Shown one piece after another: positions 15,709 through 15,711 of a stretch of DNA of 15,711 bases. Source of the stretch: Chloroflexota bacterium (lineage in GTDB: Bacteria > Chloroflexota > Dehalococcoidia > Lucifugimonadales > JADFKI01); assembly GCA_009838595.1 (NCBI GenBank), contig VXRI01000335.1:1-15711 (forward strand), in the 5' to 3' direction. Made by a program: the position numbers and the translations under genes. Position 1 is the first letter of the stretch; each line of letters starts with the position of its first letter. The notes under the pieces are model-generated. The model made no database searches. It was not told the origin of the DNA and was given only the letters and a program-made list of their open reading frames with translations.

Positions 15709-15711
15709 GGG

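Overview
The window is a 15.7-kb stretch of bacterial DNA in which every gene I can support lies on the minus strand. Genes are therefore described from right to left, in the order of transcription. Base composition is moderately GC-rich. I see no rRNA, tRNA, CRISPR array, insertion sequence or phage gene. The gene content is mutS, a PutP-type symporter, a DUF1800/DUF1501 pair, an enolase-superfamily sugar-acid enzyme, an NHL propeller and a formate-dehydrogenase-like Fe-S/Mo protein. This would suit an uncultured environmental heterotroph such as a SAR202-type Chloroflexota. That assignment is an inference from gene content only; no marker gene in the window fixes it.

Right part (about 15.7 to 11.1 kb), a redox group: a MOSC-domain protein (GTG start next to the window edge); a 932-residue formate-dehydrogenase-alpha/NuoG-like protein with many Fe-S cysteines; and a ferredoxin-NADP reductase-like flavoprotein with a TTG start. 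The large protein keeps the Fe-S wiring but has Arg where formate dehydrogenases carry the catalytic Cys or Sec. It also has an extra cysteine-rich module. I regard it as the most unusual gene here.

Middle part (about 11.1 to 5.3 kb), a metabolic group: an enolase/mandelate-racemase-superfamily dehydratase or epimerase; a DUF1800 gene split by one in-frame TAG; its usual partner DUF1501; and a sodium/solute symporter closest in motifs to PutP. The symporter has Ala at the position of the sodium-coupling Asp55 of E. coli PutP. A GC-rich hairpin lies just upstream of the symporter start.

Left part (about 5.2 kb to the left edge): a six-bladed NHL-repeat propeller protein; a fusion of a family-2 glycosyltransferase to a kinase-like domain with Asn in place of the catalytic-loop Asp; a 338-bp non-coding gap with a perfect inverted repeat; and mutS, cut by the left edge after 730 codons.

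Several starts were moved inward from the longest open frame because a Shine-Dalgarno sequence and the family's N-terminus agree on the internal start (NHL kept as is; symporter, enolase and Fe-S/Mo protein shortened). TAG is the normal terminator of four genes here, which argues that the TAG inside DUF1800 is a true nonsense codon and not a recoded one.
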